NCBI GenBank assembly: GCA_050872545.1
Contig: JBNMHA010000026.1
Coordinates: 1 to 26,648, forward strand
Direction of reading: 5' to 3'
From: RGIG8597 sp050872545
GTDB lineage: Bacteria; Spirochaetota; GWE2-31-10
DNA length: 26,648 bases
A program made the translations under genes and the position numbers. The stretch's first letter is position 1; each line of letters opens with the position of its first letter. Below the pieces are notes generated by a model that did no database searches, had not been told where the DNA came from, and worked only from the letters and a program-made list of their open reading frames with translations. Below, piece after piece: positions 22,324-26,648 of the stretch.

Positions 22324-23132
22324 TGGCACTGAAATTTTGTCCGCTCTCCAGCAGTAGCAAGGGCAATGCGATTTTTGTAGGAACATCGACGGTCGATGTT
22401 TTAATAGATGCCGGAATCAGCTGCAGGCGACTGGAGCAAGCTTTGTTCAGTCGTGGGATTTCCCCATCGGCAATTGACGGAATTTTTATTACACACGAAC
22501 ACATTGACCACATAAAAGGTGCCGCGCTGTTTTCTCGTAAATACGGAACGAGGATTTACGCTACGGCACCTACAATCGAAAAAATTCAGAAGACAGCAAA
22601 AAAAGAAAGCGAACTTCTTCCTATCGACAACGTTACTTATATAAAACCCAACAAAAAAATAGTAATTCAGGATTTGCAGCTTTATACTTTCCCGATTCCA
22701 CATGATGCCGAAGAACCTATAGGTTATACGCTGTTCGACGGAAAATCAAAAATTTCTGTAGCAACAGATTTAGGTTATATTCCGGACAGATTCTGCGAAA
22801 TAATGAAGAATTCAGATATTATGCTTCTGGAATCCAATCATGATATACAAATGCTTAAAGACGGAACGTATCCGCCGATACTGAAAAAACGTATTTTGGG
22901 AAATTATGGGCATTTGTCAAATAATGCAGCCGGAGAATTTTTAAGCTCAATTGTTTCATCTAAGCTAAAATATGTGTTCTTGGGACATTTAAGCCAAGAA
23001 AACAACACGCCGCAACAGGCACTGGAAACAGTAAGTAAAACATTGCAGCGTAATGGCTTTTCTGAAAATCTTTCTTTTAATCTACAGGTCGCTCCGGCTG
23101 AAGTTCCCGGCGCATTGATTACTTTAGAGTAG
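22323..23132 (+). CDS. Metallo-beta-lactamase-fold hydrolase, YycJ/WalJ type
   Basis: 269 aa. The metal-binding motif THEHIDH (57-63: His58, His60, Asp62, His63) is intact. Further ligands are likely in PIPHDAEEPIGY, VATDLGYI and NYGHLSNN. The N-terminus FCPLSSSSKGNAIFVG matches the start of YycJ/WalJ proteins, which in Gram-positives accompany the WalRK cell-wall regulators and appear to act on DNA, linking replication and division. The start ATG overlaps the STAS stop by one base and has no separate Shine-Dalgarno site. No two-component system is adjacent here. Other phosphodiesterase or RNase Z-like roles cannot be excluded. Cytoplasmic. Confidence 0.88.
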   Translation: MALKFCPLSSSSKGNAIFVGTSTVDVLIDAGISCRRLEQALFSRGISPSAIDGIFITHEHIDHIKGAALFSRKYGTRIYATAPTIEKIQKTAKKESELLPIDNVTYIKPNKKIVIQDLQLYTFPIPHDAEEPIGYTLFDGKSKISVATDLGYIPDRFCEIMKNSDIMLLESNHDIQMLKDGTYPPILKKRILGNYGHLSNNAAGEFLSSIVSSKLKYVFLGHLSQENNTPQQALETVSKTLQRNGFSENLSFNLQVAPAEVPGALITLE

Positions 23133-23185
23133 AAAATTTTAATTCTGCGCATTATCCGAAAAAACAAATATCGACAATGTCGCAA

Positions 23186-23219
23186 GAAAATTTCTCGTGT
23201 CAGCTGCATGAGAATGACA
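23186..23219 (-). repeat. TGTCATT stem-loop repeat, divergent copy
   Basis: On the minus strand it begins TGTCATTCTCATG and returns as CACGAGAA after a short loop, a stem with one G-T pair. It is the same family as 6087-6117 and 26608-26637 but with altered stem bases. It lies between the convergent metallo-hydrolase and hisH genes. Confidence 0.5.
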
Positions 23220-23243
23220 TGAAAAACAAGCACATGAAACAAG

Positions 23244-23843
23244 CTATTTCATATTGAAAAAATTTGTCATTATTTTTTCGCCCCATTTTAAGCTCTTTTC
23301 AGGGTGAAACTGTGTTCCCATTATATTTTCACGGTATACTACCGCCGGTATTGTTTCGCCGTACTCGGCACTTGCGGCAATATATTTATCTTCCGTATCA
23401 GCACGGAACGAGTGAACAAAGTAAACATCCGAATCCTGCGGAACATTTTCCAGAAGCGGAATTCTTTGTGAAATGTTGAGGTTGTTCCAGCCCATGTGCG
23501 GCAGTACCATATCGGTATTGATTTTTACAATGCGACCCGGAATCAAACCAAGCCCTTTTGCATGACCGAATTCCTCCGAACTTTCAAAAAGTAGTTGCAT
23601 TCCCAAACAAATTCCGAGCATTGGCTTTCCGGCAGCAGCATGAGCTTTTATTCCGTCCAGAAGTCGATATTTTCCCAGATTTTCCATTGCTCGTTGAAAT
23701 GCACCTACTCCGGGCAAAATCAGCCGATTGATTCCGTCAAATTTTTCGTTGCTGTCGATAATTTTATAGGGGAACCCCAGTTTTCTTATAAGATTGCAGA
23801 TGCTTTCGATGTTGCAGATTTTTGAATCTATTATACCTGTCAT
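23244..23843 (-). CDS. hisH: Imidazole glycerol phosphate synthase, glutaminase subunit HisH
   Basis: 199 aa. It supplies ammonia from glutamine to HisF for the fifth step of histidine synthesis. The class I amidotransferase triad is complete: Cys79 (GICLGMQLLFESS), His180 and Glu182 (GTQFHPEKS). PGVGAF (44-49) and the HisH-type VYFVHSFRA are present. The usual N-terminal DYGMGN is replaced by DSKICN (6-11), a notable divergence. The start ATG 23843 is two bases after the hisB stop, and its AAAGGAG lies in the last codons of hisB, so the two are coupled. hisF is not within the window. Confidence 0.94.
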   Translation of the reverse strand: MTGIIDSKICNIESICNLIRKLGFPYKIIDSNEKFDGINRLILPGVGAFQRAMENLGKYRLLDGIKAHAAAGKPMLGICLGMQLLFESSEEFGHAKGLGLIPGRIVKINTDMVLPHMGWNNLNISQRIPLLENVPQDSDVYFVHSFRADTEDKYIAASAEYGETIPAVVYRENIMGTQFHPEKSLKWGEKIMTNFFNMK

Positions 23844-23845
23844 GA

Positions 23846-24433
23846 TTATAAAACTCCTTTTGTGCTCGGAATGTTTTCTGTGCTGCCTGTTATGCTGACG
23901 GCTTTTTTCATTGCATGCGCAAAAGCTTTAAATGTACATTCCAATATGTGATGAGAATTGTCGCCTCGTATTCTGTCTATATGCAGTGTGATTTTAGCAT
24001 TATTGACAAAGCCTCTGAAAAATTCCTCAAACAACCAAGGATTTACGCCGCTTCCGTCTTCCGGACGAGGAAAATCCAATCCGAAATGCAGAAAAGATCG
24101 CCCGGAAATATCCACAGCAACACGAGACAACGCTTCATCCAACGGAACAGTTGCATCGGCAAAACGTTCGATTCCACCTTTATTTCCAAGTGCTTTTTCA
24201 AAAATTGAGCCTAACGCAATTCCGCAGTCTTCTATTGTATGATGAAAATCGACTTCCAAGTCACCGGTAACTTTCATATCCAAATCAAAACAGCCGTGTT
24301 TAGCAAATGCGCAAAGCATGTGATCCAGAAAGCCGATTCCTGTTGAAATATTTGACTTCCCGGTTCCGTCAAGGTCGATATTGACAGAAATTTGAGTTTC
24401 TTTTGTATTGCGTTCCAAACTTTCTTTTCTCAT
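23846..24433 (-). CDS. hisB: Imidazoleglycerol-phosphate dehydratase (monofunctional HisB)
   Basis: 195 aa Mn-dependent enzyme of histidine synthesis, converting imidazole glycerol phosphate to imidazole acetol phosphate. The metal-binding motifs of both half-domains are present: LDHML (36-40), HHTIED (64-69) and NSHHILE (159-165). FPRPEDGSGVNPWLFEEFFR is a standard signature. The length is that of the single-function enzyme; there is no fused phosphatase domain as in E. coli. The start ATG 24433 follows AAAGGAG. It is first in a hisB-hisH pair; the upstream 246-base gap to the DUF486 gene shows no clear promoter. Confidence 0.97.
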   Translation of the reverse strand: MRKESLERNTKETQISVNIDLDGTGKSNISTGIGFLDHMLCAFAKHGCFDLDMKVTGDLEVDFHHTIEDCGIALGSIFEKALGNKGGIERFADATVPLDEALSRVAVDISGRSFLHFGLDFPRPEDGSGVNPWLFEEFFRGFVNNAKITLHIDRIRGDNSHHILECTFKAFAHAMKKAVSITGSTENIPSTKGVL

Positions 24434-24679
24434 TAAAAGCTCCTTTGTATTCAGAATGAAAAGTTTGCGTATATTACACGGAAAATCTTTTTTTAGCCAG
24501 TAAAAATATTATCCGTGCAAATGATTTTTCAGAAGAAGATTTAAGCTGTATCAACAATTTTTCTGTCTGTACGATATTGGGTTAGTGCGAATGTTCGGTG
24601 CCAGACATGAAACAGTATGAACTGCTTGCGGCAATCGGTACCCGATATTCGCTCTATTTTTGTTTTTTCAGGGGTATTT

Positions 24680-25021
24680 ATGAGTGTAATAGTTCGTACA
24701 GTTCTGCTTTTAACTGCTTCAAATGTGCTGATGACTTTCGCTTGGTATGCGCATTTAAAAAATCTTAACGATAAACCTTGGTTTGTAGCTGCATTGATAA
24801 GCTGGGGAATCGCTTTTTTTGAATATATGCTTCAAGTACCGGCAAACAGATTAGGCGCAACGACTTTTTCCGTTCCGCAGCTAAAAATTTTGCAGGAAGT
24901 AATTTCGCTGTCCGTTTTTGTTCCGTTTTCTTTCTTTTATTTACAGGAGCCGCTGCGTTTAAACTATTTGTGGGCTGGCTTTTGTATACTTGCAGCAGTT
25001 TTTTTTATCTTCAAAGGCTGA
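24680..25021 (+). CDS. DUF486-family small membrane protein (DMT-like)
   Basis: 113 aa with four hydrophobic helices (about 5-22, 34-52, 66-85, 92-110). ASNVLMTFAWYAHLKN, ISWGIAFFEYMLQVPANR and LQEVISLSVFVPFSFFYLQE are the recognisable DUF486 blocks, related to half-size drug/metabolite transporters such as the EamA/SMR groups. The substrate is unknown. The start is ATG 24680, behind AGGGG with a five-base gap; a longer reading from 24617 adds 21 polar residues with no site. It precedes murA by 79 bases on the same strand but is separated from it by two palindromes, so co-transcription is uncertain. The 246 bases before it hold no gene or clear promoter. Confidence 0.87.
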   Translation: MSVIVRTVLLLTASNVLMTFAWYAHLKNLNDKPWFVAALISWGIAFFEYMLQVPANRLGATTFSVPQLKILQEVISLSVFVPFSFFYLQEPLRLNYLWAGFCILAAVFFIFKG

Positions 25022-25039
25022 TAAAAATCTTTATGCAAA

Positions 25040-25074
25040 AAAACGTAAGACGTTTTGTAAAAATGTCGACATTT
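25040..25074. promoter_or_regulatory. Two adjacent palindromes upstream of murA
   Basis: AAAACGT-AAG-ACGTTTT (25040-25056) and the perfect palindrome AAATGTCGACATTT (25061-25074) lie side by side, 27-61 bases before murA. A weak promoter, TTGTAA (25055-25060) and TTAAAT (25078-25083), 17 bases apart, would place the second palindrome in its spacer. They may be regulator sites or a weak terminator for the preceding gene. Only the symmetry is certain. Confidence 0.35.
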
Positions 25075-25100
25075 GTTTTAAATCATAATCAGGAAAAAAT

Positions 25101-26381
25101 ATGGCTAGAAAATATATTATTGAAGGCGGGTATCCGCTGAAAGGAAAAATTACTCCGAATGGAAATAAAAATGCCGCACTTCCGATACTTGCTGCGACAA
25201 TTTTAACAGATGAAGAAGTGATTCTTCGCAATGTTCCGAACATAGAAGATGTTAATATCATGATTAAAATTCTTGGTGAACTCGGAAAGAAAATAGAAAA
25301 GCTTGACGAACACTGCTATAAATTTTCAGGTGCCGTTACTTCCAATTCGATAAATTCGGAACTCGGAAGAAAAATCAGAACTTCCATTTTGTTTGTAGGT
25401 CCAATGCTTGCACGCATCGGTGAAATCGAGCTTCCGCCGCCGGGCGGTGATGTTATCGGGCGCAGGCGACTTGATACCCACTTTTTAGCACTTTCAAAAC
25501 TCGGCAGCAGCGTTGATGTTACGTCCACATTTAAGCTGACTGCAAATAAACTTGTGGGGAAAGATATTTTCCTTGATGAAGCGTCTGTTACCGGTACAGA
25601 AAATGCCGTTATGGCGGCTGTTATGGCAGAAGGGCAAACAGTTCTGATGAATGCGGCAAGCGAGCCTCATGTTCAGGATTTGTGCAACTTGTTGAACCAG
25701 ATGGGCGCAAACATTGACGGAATTGGTTCAAATATTCTCAGAATAAAAGGCGTTTCAAAACTTCACGGAACTGATTTTACTATCGGAACAGATTTTATGG
25801 AAGTCGGTTCTTTAATCGGACTTGCCGCTGTTACCAGAAGCGAACTTGAAATTCTTAACTGCCAGCCTGAAAATATGAATATGGCACGTCTGACATTCGG
25901 CAAGCTTGGAATCCGTTGGGAAACAGACGGCAATTCTATATTTATGCCGGGACATCAAGAGCTGAAAGTTCAGTCCGATATTGGCGGAATGATTCCTAAA
26001 ATTGACGACGCGCCTTGGCCGGGATTTCCGCCTGATTTGATGAGTATCGTAATCGTGACTGCGACACAAGTGGAAGGAACTGTTCTTGTATTTGAAAAAA
26101 TGTTTGAATCGAGAATGTTCTTTGTAGATAAATTAGTTTCCATGGGGGCAAGAATTATTCTTTGTGATCCGCACAGAGCTGTTATTTCCGGTCCGGCGCA
26201 TCTGCGCGGAACAATGCTTACAAGTCCGGATATACGCGCCGGAATGGCTCTTGTAATTGCCGCATTGTGTGCAGAGGGGAAAAGCACAATTCAAAATGTA
26301 ATTCAAATTGAACGAGGATATGAAAATCTGCCGGCAAAACTGCAAAGCTTAGGTGCTCATATCAGCGTAGAAGAAGACTAA
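25101..26381 (+). CDS. murA: UDP-N-acetylglucosamine 1-carboxyvinyltransferase
   Basis: 426 aa enzyme for the first committed step of peptidoglycan synthesis, transferring enolpyruvate from PEP to UDP-GlcNAc. Conserved parts are GNKNAALPILAATIL with Lys23 (Lys22 in E. coli), GPMLARIGEIELPPPGGDVI, GTENAVMAAVMAEG, and FPPDLMSI with the catalytic Asp. DIRAGMALVIAALCAEG carries the phosphate-binding Arg, and ERGYENL lies near the end. The flexible-loop residue that is Cys115 in E. coli is Asp117 here (GGDVIGRRRLD). That substitution is known to keep activity while preventing fosfomycin attachment. The start ATG 25101 follows AGGAAAAAAT. Length is normal. It is downstream of two palindromes and upstream of a repeat region. 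Confidence 0.97.
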   Translation: MARKYIIEGGYPLKGKITPNGNKNAALPILAATILTDEEVILRNVPNIEDVNIMIKILGELGKKIEKLDEHCYKFSGAVTSNSINSELGRKIRTSILFVGPMLARIGEIELPPPGGDVIGRRRLDTHFLALSKLGSSVDVTSTFKLTANKLVGKDIFLDEASVTGTENAVMAAVMAEGQTVLMNAASEPHVQDLCNLLNQMGANIDGIGSNILRIKGVSKLHGTDFTIGTDFMEVGSLIGLAAVTRSELEILNCQPENMNMARLTFGKLGIRWETDGNSIFMPGHQELKVQSDIGGMIPKIDDAPWPGFPPDLMSIVIVTATQVEGTVLVFEKMFESRMFFVDKLVSMGARIILCDPHRAVISGPAHLRGTMLTSPDIRAGMALVIAALCAEGKSTIQNVIQIERGYENLPAKLQSLGAHISVEED

Positions 26382-26405
26382 AGTAAAAATTTTTCTGCAT
26401 TATCT

Positions 26406-26560
26406 TGCAGCCGTTGGCTGCGTTACTGAACTACTTTGCTTCAAAGTGCATTAGGCTTGCGCTAGGCAAGGACACACTGCCTTACGGCACAAAGTGCAAC
26501 TATACTTTAAAATGCGTTGCCTCACGGTAGGCAAAGACGTACTGCCGACAAGTCGGCAAC
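26406..26560 (+). repeat. Long intergenic repeat, copy 2 (with stem-loops)
   Basis: The core 26406-26465 matches 9151-9209. It opens with the perfect stem GCAGCC-GTT-GGCTGC (26407-26421). Further on, AGGCAAGGACACACTGCC and AGGCAAAGACGTACTGCC form an internal direct repeat, and TGCCGAC-AA-GTCGGCA (26543-26558) is a perfect hairpin, matching in position the hairpin of copy 1. No open frame; it follows the murA stop by 25 bases. Confidence 0.6.
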
Positions 26561-26607
26561 AAGGTTGAACTTGAGGTTAAAGTGCCACGCCTGACGGTTA
26601 GATTACA

Positions 26608-26637
26608 TGTCATTCCCGTGCTTGACACGGGAATCTG
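26608..26637 (+). repeat. TGTCATT stem-loop repeat, copy at window end
   Basis: TGTC, then ATTCCCGTG (26612-26620), loop CTTGA, CACGGGAAT (26626-26634), then CTG: a perfect 9-bp stem. It is very close to the copies at 6087-6117 and 6131-6159. The bases after it (TTTGGTGG, 26641-26648) resemble 9112-9119, before the first long repeat, so the two repeat families may travel together. Confidence 0.7.
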
Positions 26638-26648
26638 CGATTTGGTGG

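Overview
The window looks like a stretch of chromosome from an AT-rich diderm bacterium. It is most probably a spirochaete of the Treponema type, though this is inferred from gene content and family flavour, because no rRNA or other decisive marker is present. Supporting signs are a MurA with Asp in place of the catalytic Cys (reported for several spirochaetes, chlamydiae and mycobacteria), a DUF748/AsmA-like envelope protein and a DegP-type protease (both diderm traits), a large chemoreceptor, a stand-alone STAS protein and dense short palindromic intergenic repeats. Shine-Dalgarno sequences are mostly clear (AAAGGAG types).

Layout. 1-140: tail of an unidentified gene. 209-759 (minus): a DinJ/YafQ-type toxin-antitoxin pair with inverted-repeat operators. 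1098-2651: PutP-like Na+/solute symporter with a promoter/palindrome. 2652-3089: a palindromic repeat and a decayed gene remnant. 3090-6032: a four-gene biotin operon (bioY, ECF ATPase, ECF T component, bioB) behind a BirA-like operator. 6033-6219: two facing stem-loop repeats. 6220-8082 (minus): methyl-accepting chemotaxis protein. 8244-9032 (minus): alpha/beta hydrolase. 9033-9428: a longer intergenic repeat. 9429-10721: threonine synthase with a strong terminator. 10854-10926: tRNA-Asn with its own promoter and terminator. 11029-11850: unknown protein, convergent with a superfamily 1 helicase (11865-14012, minus).

From 21119 down to 11865 one long leftward gene string runs glmS, htrA, dksA-like, DUF748 protein, helicase. 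Between htrA and dksA lies the most peculiar structure of the window: five exact 26-bp tandem repeats, each a palindrome, enclosed by a 14-bp perfect inverted repeat. Rightward from 21305: a YchJ/SEC-C protein, a STAS protein and a WalJ/YycJ-type metallo-hydrolase. Then leftward hisB-hisH (24433-23244), and rightward a DUF486 small membrane protein and murA (25101-26381), followed by more repeats to the end.

Functional themes. Envelope building is well represented: glmS makes glucosamine-6-phosphate, which feeds UDP-GlcNAc to murA, and HtrA and the DUF748 protein act in the periplasm/envelope. Biotin appears to be handled by uptake plus the last biosynthetic step only: a complete ECF transporter and BioB, with no bioA, bioD or bioF here. 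BioB lacks one of the usual auxiliary-cluster cysteines. Histidine and threonine biosynthesis genes suggest a largely prototrophic lifestyle. No phage, transposase, integrase or CRISPR array is seen.
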